Source: Cercis canadensis (taxonomy: Eukaryota; Streptophyta; Magnoliopsida; Fabales; Fabaceae). From it: DNA of 64,000 nt. The DNA is taken from contig QAOA01007971.1 of assembly GCA_003255065.1 (NCBI GenBank), forward strand, positions 134,370 to 198,369, given 5' to 3'. Positions 20,869 to 31,821 of this stretch are shown here, in pieces; within the stretch, counting starts at the first letter, position 1, and each line of letters opens with the position of its first letter. The position numbers and the translations under genes are program-made. The notes under the pieces are model-generated. The model did no database searches. It had not been told where the DNA came from and saw nothing but the letters and a program-made list of their open reading frames with translations.

Positions 20869-20877
20869 CTATTTATA
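20869..20877 (-). promoter_or_regulatory. TATA box candidate for LRR copy A
   Basis: The minus strand reads TATAAATAG, a close match to the plant TATA consensus. It is placed about 30 bases upstream of the possible leader exon that ends at 20795. It is a prediction from spacing and sequence only. Confidence 0.35.
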
Positions 20878-21074
20878 AAACAAAAACTCAGATTACATCC
20901 ATCATGGAACCCAGAGCTAAAATCAGAACCCCAAATAATGCAAACATGCAGATTTTGTTAAACCAGTACAGAGTAAATCTGATCTATAAGCAACCAGATT
21001 ATGTAAGTTTACCAAACAACAACAGAACTGAAGCATATATATTCCAACACAAATCATGGGATTCAAAAGTTTAC

Positions 21075-21171
21075 CTTTTGAAATCAGTTCAAGGATATGT
21101 GAGCGTGCCTTCTATGTGTAGTGGCCTCTGCTGGGTTCGACGCTTTGGCTATGAAGTATGACTGCTTTCTG
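21075..21171 (-). other. Candidate alternative 5' leader exon
   Basis: Bounded on the minus strand by a 'gttgtag' acceptor and a 'caaaag|gtaaac' donor, with slightly higher GC than its surroundings. A further possible leader exon ends at 22411 (gaagag|gtactc), with a CT-rich sequence upstream to about 22600. If real, transcription could begin near 22.6 kb and use several leader exons. Confidence 0.22.
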
Positions 21172-22704
21172 CTACAACGGAGTTTGGTGGAGCAAGGAAC
21201 AGGAGAAATAAGGCAGAAAAGATGATGAAGAATCAAAGGAAACGAGGCTTCGGGTCACCTTTGTTCTTTCACCTTAATTCTGCCACAGCTTTAACTTTAA
21301 GAATATATGTCGTCTATGTTGTTTTACTCTTCAATAAACTTTTATCATTTTTTTCTTCCACTATAGATAGATTTTCTAGCTGAGCACATACAGATAAGGA
21401 TTTGAACATTAACCTTTCTGTGAGATCATTAGAGCAATTATATTGTCTGCTAGTGTATCAATATATTTTAATCAAAACACCTAACATTTGTTTTATAAGA
21501 TAAAACACCTAATATTCAACTTATAATTTCTTATACATAAATCATATTTCAAATTTTTAATATTCATAAAAATTATTAACTTTCATTACAAAACATAGTA
21601 TAATAGTATAAGAAAATCAGAGTTAAATTAGACTAAAGTTATATTCAATTATTCATATTAACTACAAATGTAAGGAAAATAAAAGTCTATCTATATGTAA
21701 GGTAAAAAATAACATTAATATACAAAAAAAAAAAATTAACACTAACTTAATATTTACACTTGCAACATCTCACATTATGCCAATGGAATATTCTCACTAA
21801 CCACATATTTAACCCCTTTTGCAGCTCACTTTATCATTGTTTTACCGTAATGGTTCAGATTTCCTTTTTGTTCCCCACAATATCTCTTTCCTACTCATAA
21901 CCCAAAAACAACAAGTGAGAAGCATTTTTTGGATTAAAGCCAAGAGGGATTTTCTGATCTCCTGCGTTTCTGATCTCTATTTTTATGGATAGGCTTAAGC
22001 ATATTCTTTGGTCTCTAAAATTTATTGATTTTCTGATTAACCAGCATCCAAAATACCATACAATTTCAAAATTTCAACCCCAATCAAGTGCCAACCAAAC
22101 ATGGGTAACCCACTTCAGAGTTTCCATTTCCAATTAAGAATTCTTAACTCAATCAGCATCCAAAGAAGCCTAGTATCTAATACAAATTAAGATCCAATAA
22201 GTCAGCCTTATGTAGAGACAGTTGCATCTACTAAGATTTGGGTTTAAAAATAAAATTGTTCCAAGAACAGGGGAAAAGGGGAAGAAAAAAAAAAGAAAGA
22301 AAAAAGCAAACCCATGAAATGTTATGAATTTCCCTGCTAGAGTTTGAAATCGTGGAACCAAAAACAAGAACAAAAGGAAACGAACAAAGAGAAGCTGCGA
22401 GAGCGAGTACCTCTTCCGGTGCCTAGTGAAGGGAATCAACTAACACGGTGAGACCCCAAGTTGCGTGGATCGTCAAGAACACAGCCAGAGAGGAAACGAA
22501 GATTAGTATTTGGATTTTAGCTGTGATTTTTGAATTGGGAAGCAAATCAATGTGTTTTCTTTTCAACGAAGAAACGAGGTTGACGAGCTCCAGTTAATGA
22601 AATTAGAAAATGAGAGCGCTGCTGTGTCAGTGTCACTGTTTCGTTTTGATTTTTCTTTTTTTCTCTTTTGCATATTCTTCAATTTGGTGACGAATTAATT
22701 TTTA

Positions 22705-23156
22705 GAGTAAACTTATAATTTGATCCTCAAAAGATTTAGATTCGGACAAATTGGTCCTCCAAAGATACAAAACTACAATTTAGTCCTTGAAAGATTAAAC
22801 ATCCATATCAGATTAGTCATCTGTTAGTGTAGACTGTTAACGGGTGACAGAAATGCTGACATGTCACCGTTAAGTGTATATGTGGTACGTTAGAGACTGA
22901 ATTGACATTTAAATATGCCAAGTAAGCTGCTGACTTAGATCATTAACAAAGACGATTCCAAGCGGCGTCGTTTTTCTCATTTGGGTCGAGCTTCATCCCC
23001 TTCCTTTGACTGAAGTGCTCCTGTCTAAACCCTAACAATTATCAACTAAATTTCTTGAAGAGAATCACAAAGAATGCCCAGCTAAGCCACCAAGCCCATT
23101 GAAATCCAACGAATCGCAAGAACCGTCTGATTTGGTAAGCCCTCTTGTTCCTCCCT
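22705..23156. repeat. Left terminal inverted repeat of the Mutator-like element
   Basis: Pairs with about 27136-27586 on the opposite strand. Shared landmarks are the start GAGTAAAC, 'cggacaaattggtcctccaa', 'ctaaaccctaacaa' and 'tctgatttggtaagccc'. The last contains a consensus splice donor facing inward, and the repeat may carry a promoter and first exon. Confidence 0.8.
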
Positions 23157-23989
23157 AAAATGCATTGGTTAATTATTCTTTCTTGTATTTTCATTTGAAA
23201 GTTCTGTAACAAATCTTGTCAATTTAGCCCCCTTGATTTTGGTCCTGTCACCATGGCAACTTATGGTTTCTGTGTATTCTTTGCTTAATTAGGATGATAA
23301 AAAGTTGTGTGATAATATGAAGGGCAGAAATATATCATTTGTTTCTAGTGCTCTGTTTCTTATGGATAATTATATGTTACTGTGAATCTGAAATAGTCTA
23401 AGAAGTATGTTGACTGTAAATGTTCAACCCTGCATAAACTCTATATGGAGCCAAACTAAAGAAGGGAGCATTGGGATTCTTTGTAATTCTTATGCTTTTA
23501 TGTCTATTATTGACATTGATTTATTCATATTACAATTATTGGTTATGGGAGTTTGTTTGAAAATCAATAGCTTCAGTTCTCGGAGAGAAAAGTGTAGGGA
23601 AATGGTTTAAGCTGCATTTGTGTTGATGCAGAGACAATTTTCTGATTGAACAAATTCCCTCTTACAGGCAAATAAGTCTATTACACTATTGCTATGTTTA
23701 ATTGCATCAATAATTATTCTATTTACACACAAGTCTTCGTTCCAATAAATTTTTCCCCCATTCTTTTTAATTTCTGCATCATCTTTTTTTCTGAAAAAAA
23801 TTCTGATGAATTTCTGTGAATGACCCTTGAAAGAGATTTTCACTTGAAATGAACCAAGCTTGCATTTTTATAGGTGCAATTTTTTTACCATTTTATGCTA
23901 TAAATTGTTAACTGAATTTTTCACTTATTTGTAGAGGAAGCTATTAAAGAGAACTTGTTACTAACATATAGTGAAAATGTTTAATGTAG

Positions 23990-24178
23990 GATTCGTCTCT
24001 TGGTTGTGATTTCTTTAAGTGGCTGGATGAAGGTAACGCAAGGGTGAATAAAAACAGAATTTTAGAACAAATAAGAAAAAAGTGCAGCAACAATGAGAAG
24101 CGTATTAGAAGTTTAAAATTAATTTGCTGGGTGTTGACTATGTTATTGGTTGCCATGGTGCTAAATAATCTTGTATAG
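23990..24178 (+). pseudogene. Captured C-terminal fragment of a GRF-zinc-finger-like protein
   Basis: After an 'ttaatgtag' acceptor the plus strand is open for 62 codons to TAG at 24176-24178. It starts DSSLGCDFFKWLDEGNARVN, which matches the end of a GRF zinc finger (G-C-x-F-F-x-W-x-D-E). A basic coiled-coil stretch and a C-terminal hydrophobic segment (LICWVLTMLLVAMVL) follow. Plant GRF-finger proteins often have this finger, coiled-coil, membrane-anchor order. The N-terminal half of the finger is not visible, so this is probably a captured or degraded gene inside the transposon. An inward-facing donor at 23133/23134 could join it. Confidence 0.45.
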
Positions 24179-27135
24179 GAGTAATCCATATCTATAAATT
24201 TGGTTAATATGATTACAACTTTTATGTCATCTATAAATTTATTTGTATTTGGTATTTGGACATGGAATATAAGATATCTTGAATTGTAAAAAATCATCCT
24301 CAACTTTGGTATTTGGACATAGGAATATCAAGGCTTATTTTTTCATTAATTTGTTGCGTAAGCGAATTTGTTCATAAAAAATAAGCCTAATTGAAGACAA
24401 AATAGAACTCTATCCTTATCAATATCATGGTTGGTCCTTTGTATATATAGTGCACTATGAGCAGGTCATTAGAACGCAAACAGATAAATTAGGCAAAATG
24501 TGAGAAGGGATATGCTAACATGGTTTAAATTTTTGCAAAAATGGAATTCACTTCACAACATAGACATAAAAAGTTCAAATTGCATGAATCTCCCATGGAT
24601 CAATTTTTCACCTGAATTAGACATAATTTTTATAACAGAGTATACAAATTGTGTCAATCAAAATCATGAATCCTGATCTCCACATAAACTAACAATGACA
24701 TTTAAAAGTGCTAATCCCAGTTTTGTTGACTTCATGAATTGTAATATTCACTGTGAGATCATCGCCATTCCGTAGACTGCAAAGTTCCATCAAGATTATT
24801 TGTGGAAAAAGGAATGTCCTCTGAATTAGTTGAGCTATTAGCATGGAATTAGCATGAAAATCATCCAAGAAAAACTAAACCAAATATACAGACCAGCAAT
24901 ATAAAATTTCTAGAAAATCTGCATCATTTGCATCTCGCATGGCAGCATAAAAATATGAACCTAGTCTATGGTCTGCACAATATTAGCTGGCTGAAATGAA
25001 CTTCCACTAAAAGACATTGTGTGATGCAGTCTGCAAAAAGACAAAGTAGGATATGAAGAAGTTAACAACCATTAAATTTACTAATGCAATTACTGCATTA
25101 CAAGACATGACATATGGCAAAGAGTGCTATGTAATTGAAGACTCTCCTCCAGCAAACCTAAATTCAACATGCAGTGTGCAGGGCATAAATGGTTCACAAG
25201 GTAACAAGCTAAAACTGGAACAATGTATTGAGAGACTGTTAAGAAAATCTACTAGCCTACATTTTTTTTTTGGACGCTTAACAATCTTTAGCAATACAAG
25301 TTTTGAAGTTTCTTGTCAATTGATGATTGAGAATGGGCAACCTACCCAACAGGTTTACGAAAGACCATTTATGATTGATAATAAACATTTCAATACAGGA
25401 GAGGGAGAATAGCAAAGGCAAAGGATAAAATTCACCTTCTCACATATAAGAAAGAACCAAAACCAATTGAAGCAAGTCAAACTCACATAGTTCAAAAAGC
25501 ACCAAAACCATTTTTGAGCATTCAATCAAACTTCTCTCTCACCCTCCTCTGTTTTGAATTATCAAATATCACCTCCATCAATTTTTCATATTCAATTGAT
25601 GTTTCGGAAATGAATGTAATCATGTTAAAAAAATTGTGAACTGTGTAAATAGATTTATCTCTAACCATTTCTATTATTATTGTTAAGTTTGTAGAGGATA
25701 CTGCCAATTTTGAGTTAATCATTAAAATACTTTACAGCTTCTTCATGGGGTAGGTGAGGGACATCAATATCTTCATACTCTTGCATCTTCTTGAAATGGA
25801 CATTGCCATCATTAGACACACAGACAATACCATTAGCTCAAAGACATAAGTTTGCAAAAATACATTTCACACATGTAGTATCAATCTATAATTACGGAAA
25901 AAAGAAAGCACAGATCAACAGGATTGTTCACAAGGCTCAAGAGTATAGAGCCATCTCTATTCAAAATTCAACCAGCTCTATAAACTCAAGTAAGCCATAC
26001 AAATCTGGATATTCCATTTTGGGACAAAAACCAAATCATGGAAGCATAATAAGCCACACATTACCCATATTACACAAATTTAAAGGATTATTCATAGAAT
26101 GCAATTATACACATTCTATACGATTAATAGAGCAAAAGAACTATCAAAAAAATTTAAAAAAAAATTTGAGAGAATCATTATCAACCTTCATAAAAGTTCA
26201 ATTAGAAAATTAATTTGCAAACAGAAGGCCATTTCCATGGTTCCATTTCCAAACCTTATCATGTTTCATCAGGAACAAATGTAATGAAACAAGAAACAAA
26301 TAGGTGGGCTGCACTTTCTTTCATGTATCACTGCCCAATCCACCTATAAATTTTTGGGTACTCCCAGAGTATTACACCATCTAGACAAAAAAAAAAAGTA
26401 TTTTTATTGGTAGGACTTACACAAAAAATCCAATAAAACTACCTATTTATATCAGTAGAATACGTGCCTAGCTAGTCAGAACTTTCCCATTGGGTATCTT
26501 CTGAGCTACCAAACATTCAAAGATAAAGACCAAATGAATTATTACAATGACAGACAAGCCAGTGACAATGATCCATAAATTTCGAAGGGTCCCATTTCTA
26601 AACCTTATAAAGTCAAGTTTCATCAAGAACAATTTTTTTTTCCCTAACCTCCTGTTAACTACCAAACCTTTCAAGGGACCTCTTAGAAACAAATGTTAAT
26701 GAAACAAGAATTTTCAACAAACAATGGGCTGTGCTTCCTTTCATCTATCTAGTTACCAGACATGAAAAAGAGAAAAAGACAAAATGGGTTATTACCATGA
26801 TGCCCAAGCCAGTGACAATGTTCCATGAATTTGCAAGAGTAGCACCAGCAACATACACAAGAAAAGTAGACCAATAGCAAAGACCACCCTTTGGCAGGAC
26901 AAGCTATCAAACTTCTATAAATGTTCAAACACAAACCCTATGCGAGCAAAAGAACTATCAAAAAAATTGCCGATGTGGGTAAGGGAGGATGGGGGTTAGG
27001 GTGGCTTACCAAATCAGAGGGTTCTTGCGGTACAGAGATTTCAATTGATTTTGATGCCCTTGGTCAAACAGCTGGGCATATCCGCAAGCTTCTTCAAGAA
27101 ATGGAGTTGTCGCAACGTCCTTTGTGTTAGGGAGG
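24179..27135. other. Interior of the Mutator-like element
   Basis: AT-rich sequence. On the minus strand two related hydrophobic segments can be read. The one near 26490-26590 holds LWIIVTGLSVIVIIHLVFIF. The one near 26760-26860 aligns with it (IVTGL, then VI.H.VF.F). They may be remnants of a second captured gene copy reading inward from the right arm. No long frame is open. Confidence 0.4.
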
Positions 27136-27589
27136 ATGGGGGTGAGGGAGGAACAATAGGGCTTACCAAATCAGAGGGTTCTTGTTAGGGTTTAGACAAG
27201 AAATCTCAGCTGGGCATTCTCCCCGATTCTTTTCAAGAAATTTAGTTGATAATTGTTAAGGTTTAGACATGAGCACTTTAGCCACAAGAAGGGGATGAAG
27301 CTCGACCCAGATGAGAGAAACGACGCCGTTTGGAATCGTCTTTGTTAATGATCCAAGTCAGCAGCCTACTTGGCATATTTAAATACCAATTCAGTCTCTA
27401 ATGTGTCACATACACACTTAACGGTGACATGTCAGCATTTCCGTCACCAGTTAACAGCCTACACTAATGGAGGACTAATCTGATATGAATGTTTAATCTT
27501 TCAGAGATTAAATTATAGTTATGTATCTTTGGAGGACCAATTTGTCCGAACTCAAATCTTTTGAGGACCAAATTGTAGGTTTACTCTAA

Positions 27590-28430
27590 TTCAACACAAA
27601 TATCACTTCACTAATTTTATACAAAACTTTTTTTAAAAATGTGTTTTACAATTACAAAAGCCTTAATGACCCTCTATTTTAAACAAATAAGCGATTTGGT
27701 TTTTTATTTTTAAATTAAATAATTTGGTCCTTCTATTAATATTTTGCTAATAATTAACGAGATTGTGTATGTGGCAAAATATCATATATTTTTTTAAGTT
27801 AAAATATGTTATAAATCTCTATAATTTTATTCAATTTTTAATCAGATTTTTATAGTATTTTTTTAAATCTATTAGAGTCCTTTAACTTTTAATTTAATCT
27901 AACCATCAATTTCAATTATAACATTGTAAACTATGGTATAGAGATTTCCATCACATTAGCACCATCTTATATAAAGCTATTATGAGTCATAACACAATCA
28001 AAATATTAGCCACATCATCACTAAACTCATATTGTAATAATTTGGTTTGATAGTAAAGACTCAATTAAAACCCACTAATATGATCACATGCAAGCCATGT
28101 GACCCCTATAATCATTTTTTAAGTTAAAAAACAAACGGGAATTATATGATATCACATGTGTATGTCATACTATACTGACATAATAAATATACATAATTTT
28201 TATATTTTATTTGATATAAAAATAATTTATCTTATTTTCTCAAACAAACTTAAAAACAGTTTATTTGTACACATGTCATTCACACATTGGTTATTCTTAT
28301 GTAGTATGACATACAATAAACTATCTAAAAACCCTCTAAAAACAAAACAAAAAGATGTACCAAAAAAAAAACAAACAAAAATGTGTACCCACTAAAACGA
28401 CGGCACATGGTGAAGATACCAGTCACATAC
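27590..28430. other. Intergenic AT-rich DNA
   Basis: Very AT-rich sequence between the Mutator-like element and repeat X copy 2. I see no gene, RNA or bounded element. Confidence 0.5.
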
Positions 28431-28439
28431 TTTACACTT

Positions 28440-28670
28440 GTGAAACTATTTCACAGTTTTCTACACATCGTCGTCGTCATCCCAAAACAAGTTTGTCATG
28501 TCCAAACCATGAGTTCCCTTGGTAAAACTTTTCCACACTCAATAGTTTCTGCACCCATCTCCCCATCTTCTTAGTTAGATCTAGTAGAATCCTCCCTCAA
28601 TCATCTCCATCAAGGATGGCTTCCTTGCTCTATTTTCTTCACCGTGGAGAAGATGGAGATGAGTTGTAGG
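28440..28670. repeat. Dispersed repeat X, copy 2
   Basis: Matches 985-1275 and 35650-35915 (shared 'cccaaaacaagtttgtcatg' and 'cctccatcaaggatggcttc' type blocks). As in copy 1 it lies on the downstream side of a minus-strand tail gene copy. Confidence 0.6.
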
Positions 28671-28679
28671 TATTTTTTT

Positions 28680-29240
28680 GGAAAAAGAAGACTTAATTAT
28701 AGTTTTGATCTCTTATTTTAGTCATTTGAACGTTTTAGTCTCTCTAGTTTAAAATAAGCGAATTTTTATTTATTTTTTCTTGACATGTCTAGTTGTCTTG
28801 GTTTTGTCTTAGAAAAGGAACATAATAGAAAGGCCAAAAAAAATAAAAATGAGAAGATTTCATGTTGTACTATGTTTCTTTTTATGGTGAAGAGAACATT
28901 TTTTGTACTCCTTAAGGGTTTAACCTTTTTAAATCTATGTCTTTCTATTGATAAAACCTTAGCAACTATTATAAAGAAAAGTTCTAGCATCAGTGAAACA
29001 CATGAAATGAGTTACAATTAGATAATAAAGCATTCTCATGAAGACTATCAATATAAGGAATTTTCTTGTGTTATTTAACGTTTTCCTCCTATTCTCCCAC
29101 TCTTAATTTCATTTTTTTCAAATTTTTATTCATATAAAAAAATATATGCTCCTTTGTCTAGCCTACATGAAACCAAAGCATTTCTTTCTACCTAATATAA
29201 ACTCATTCAATATATCCATCTCTTCCCTTAATTCCATAAG
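28680..29240. other. Downstream flank of tail copy 2
   Basis: AT-rich DNA between repeat X and the decayed terminal exon of tail copy 2. No gene is supported. Confidence 0.45.
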
Positions 29241-29695
29241 CCCTCACTAGGCATGATCAACTTCTGGATCTCCAGCAACACGCTTTCCCATCTGCTCCAC
29301 CCATATTTGGTTAAAACCAAATCGAATGGCCTCATCGCACAACACCTATAACTCTTGCTCAGGCTCTTGAGTAATGGTCAAAGCACTCCGTGTTTAGAAA
29401 GTGTAACAAATCTGCAATGTCTTGTAAGCCAAGCTTTAAAAACGAGCATTAAAATTTCCGTTTATTTCCCACAGATTAGGATATTGGGAAACTGTCCTTC
29501 ACCAAATCAATGTTGTCATCGTTTAGCTCAATGGTATCCCTAAACTTCCTTAAGCCCACTGGGAACGTGACGTCTACAGTGCAATTTGTGTTGGGATTGG
29601 GAGAGGTAGTGGTGATGGAAGAATCAGCACTAACTGGTGGTGCAGGTAGTAAAGCACAAACAGATTCCAAAGGCCTCCCAAAACCTAAAAATAAA
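29241..29695 (-). pseudogene. Decayed terminal tail exon, copy 2
   Basis: The minus strand resembles the terminal exon of copy 1 but is broken by stops and frame changes. A readable part (29476-29695) starts GRPLESVCALLPAPP and runs through TTTSPNPNTNC to LRKFRDTIELNDDNIDLV. It therefore links the start of exon f with the helical domain of exon g in one exon. This suggests that exons f and g of copy 1 arose by duplication of one ancestral exon. One unknown base lies at 29740 in a poly-A run just upstream. Confidence 0.6.
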
Positions 29696-29813
29696 AATAT
29701 AAAAATAAAAAAAGAATTATTCATGAAGGGAAAAAAAAANAAAAAAAAAAAAAAAAGAGAAGAAAACAATTGACTGCAACAAGGATGGAGATGACTTTAA
29801 TGCTTACCAGAAG

Positions 29814-29877
29814 AGCAAGTTTTGAAGTAGGTTCCTTAGAGCACACGTCAATAGCAGCATCAATTTGGCCCGCAAAT
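29814..29877 (-). pseudogene. Decayed tail exon e, copy 2
   Basis: Homologous to exon e of copy 1 (DAAIDVCSKEPTSKLAL). The acceptor position reads gcgg instead of acag, so normal splicing is lost. The donor side reads tctg|gtaagc. Confidence 0.5.
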
Positions 29878-30041
29878 TGAATCAAGTTAAATAAGAAAGA
29901 ATGCCACATGAGAGGAGAACATATTGATAAACACATGGCAATAGCGCGAACTTGATGAAGGAGCCACAATTATTAAAACAGAAAAGAAAAAGGAAAATAA
30001 GGAAAAAATGTGGCGAAGCCAGTAAAACTTTGACTATAAAC

Positions 30042-30104
30042 CTGACAATGATGCCTTGTTGGTTTCAGCATCAGTATGCTCATCCTTGCTTTGTGCGTAC
30101 ACCC
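30042..30104 (-). CDS. Tail exon c, copy 2 (21 codons)
   Basis: A 63-base phase-1 exon with intact 'catgcag' acceptor and 'ag|gtttat' donor, nearly identical to exon c of copy 1. Exon d, which should follow, is missing in this copy. Confidence 0.45.
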
Positions 30105-30240
30105 CTGCATGAATATTCACTTAAAACAAGTAGAGAGAAAAATCTAGAGAATTAGGGTTTGAGAATCTGGACCAAATGATTCCAGAAAAAAAATAATAAA
30201 GATTTCGTAATGGAAACAGCTAAGAAGACAAGAAGCATAC

Positions 30241-30390
30241 CAACAACTAGAGAGGCATCAGGGACATTAACATTGCCCATTCTATCACCTTCAATAAGGA
30301 ATGCTCTAGAGCTAGGGGAAACTTTCTCTGAAGGCATACTAAAACAATCCATATCAATGGGTACGCTTTCCTGAGGAGAGGTAGCATCAA
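30241..30390 (-). CDS. Tail exon b, copy 2 (150 bases, intact)
   Basis: Phase 1 at both ends with acceptor 'ctatttcag' and donor gttg|gtatgc. It encodes VDATSPQESVPIDMDCFSMP and a Ser/Asn/Val-rich end (NVNVPDASLVV). It shows the likely ancestral length of exon b. The gene copy as a whole is probably dead because its upstream exon is cut by the copia insertion and its terminal exon is decayed. Confidence 0.5.
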
Positions 30391-30493
30391 CTGAAATAGG
30401 CAAAGCCAAAGGGGATTGCGTTAACTTTGTGAAATAGCATGTTACCACTTCATTTCAAATATTACTATCAATAAAGTAAATGGAAGTAGTTAC

Positions 30494-31080
30494 CTAAAGT
30501 CACTTGAGGTGTTGTATTTACCATCATTGCACTCAAAGGAACATTATCACCATCGTCAACATTCTCTTCATGAGCATCAATCATTCTTACAGATTTCACA
30601 GTGCTTGTAAAAAGCGTGGTGGAGGCTTGTTTTGGAGTCTCTGCAGCATGTCCTCCTCTCTCCATGACATCACCAACTTCAGTTTCTTGAGCCAGTACCT
30701 CTAATTTGGGTGTCTTCTTCGGAGGTGTCCGCAAGTCATATGTTTCCTCTTGTGTGCACCCTGACGGCGAGTGAAGTTCTGCATCAAATACTTCGCCACC
30801 TTCAACCAACTCCTTTTCATTGCTCGTTGTCCCCATTTCAGGAGCTCCCATTTTGGAAAGGCCTTCAAGGTGACGATCCTTGTCCATTTCGATTCGATCC
30901 TTGTCAATATCTGATCCTTCGTCATTGCTTTCACTCATCTCTAACAAAGCGATGTGGTCTTCGTTTAGCTCAACGAAATCCTTGAACTTCCTAAAGTCAA
31001 CTGAGACAGGGATCTGGCTTCCACTAGCTGGGTGAGAGGAAGCTCCTGAAGTGATGATGGAAGAATCGATAGTAGAACTT
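30494..31080 (-). pseudogene. Long first tail exon, copy 2, cut by copia
   Basis: The minus-strand frame runs from about 31080 to a tttag|gtaact donor at 30494. It starts with a proline/serine stretch, then FRKFKDFVELNEDHIALLEM, the same motif as the terminal helical domain. An acidic repeat (DEGSDIDKDRIEMDKDRHLE), TQEETYDLRTPPKKTPKLEV, MERGGHAAETPKQ and NVPLSAMMVN follow. It thus combines elements found in separate exons a, f and g of copy 1. At about 31080 the sequence changes to a copia element, so the exon is interrupted there. Confidence 0.55.
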
Positions 31081-31083
31081 TAG

Positions 31084-31800
31084 AAGAGACATCGGATTTG
31101 AAGAGTATGACAGTCACTCAATTAATTGGAACTTTAGAAGTAGTAGAACAAAAGTTGAGTACTAGATCTTCAACACCTACATAAGGGGCTTTTCAATTAA
31201 AACATAAACAAAAACCATTTGCTGTAGTAAGGGATAAGAAGCAAGGGAATGAAACTGGTGCAGAAGGGACTAAAGCTGCTGCAAACACCAAAAAACTAGA
31301 GATAAAAGGTAAATTTCCACCTTGTGGGATTTGTAAGAAGACAAATCACTTGGAGAAGGATTGCTGGTTTAAATGAAAGCCACAACGTAGACATTGTAAG
31401 AAGTTTGGGCACATAGAAATTGCAGATTGAAGAATGGGCAGTCTTCTCACCAGCAACAACAAAACCTTCAGGCTCATGTTACCGAAAATAAAGAAGATCA
31501 TTTGCTTCTTGGTTTTCAACATTCACAAACTAGTTCCAAAGAAACTTGGCTTGTTGACAATTTTCTGTTGTAGAGACAGCTGGAAGAGGAACAGTTGCTG
31601 TTCAGACTAAGAGAGGTACGAAGTATTTTAAAGATGTTTTCTTAATTCCAACTTTGAATCAGAATTTGCTTAGTGTAGCTCAAATGATGAACAATGGTTA
31701 TTCTGTTTGTTTTGAGCATGGTTACTGTGCTATTTATGATTCTAGTGGTAAAGAAATTGCAAAGATAGCTATGTAGAACAAGAGTTTTCCTCTCCAATGG
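31084..31800 (+). pseudogene. Copia gag and protease remnant
   Basis: Contains a zinc knuckle of the form CGICKKTNHLEKDCWFK near 31321-31375, directly followed by a stop and a second knuckle-like stretch. It is short and interrupted by several stops. The capsid part is largely missing. Confidence 0.7.
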
Positions 31801-31821
31801 CTGCACATTTCTAACAATGCT

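Larger units (their letters stand above)
22705..27586. mobile_element. Mutator-like element with long inverted repeats (Pack-MULE type)
   Basis: A 4.88-kb element. The ends are inverted repeats of roughly 380-450 bases, starting GAGTAAAC at the left and ending GTTTACTC at the right. Long inverted repeats with such ends suit Mutator-like elements; the MITE at 58129-58395 starts the same way and has a clear 10-base duplication. Here the target duplication is not clean (TAATT at both sides, then divergence). No transposase is found. The interior is mostly AT-rich non-coding DNA plus a gene-like fragment (23990-24178) and two related membrane-segment repeats near 26470-26860. An internal partial duplication of about 150 bases lies beside the right repeat (26980-27180). 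Confidence 0.8.

Noticed and set aside
22170..22439. Minus-strand ORF of 89 codons
   Set aside because: Phe/Leu-rich translation of a purine-rich tract; its upstream part is more likely leader DNA with a donor at 22411.
20445..22620. NB-ARC or coiled-coil domain upstream of LRR copy A
   Set aside because: I looked for P-loop, kinase-2, GLPL and MHD motifs on the minus strand and saw none.
23407..23843. Small ORFs on both strands inside the Mutator-like element
   Set aside because: AT-rich, no conserved motif, no plausible splice context.
25053..26213. Plus-strand ORFs of 119 and 140 codons inside the Mutator-like element
   Set aside because: Asn/Lys/Ile-rich, as expected for chance frames in AT-rich DNA; no transposase motif.
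22696..27595. Clean target-site duplication for the large Mutator-like element
   Set aside because: Only TAATT is shared next to both ends; the rest differs, so I do not claim a 9-11-base duplication.
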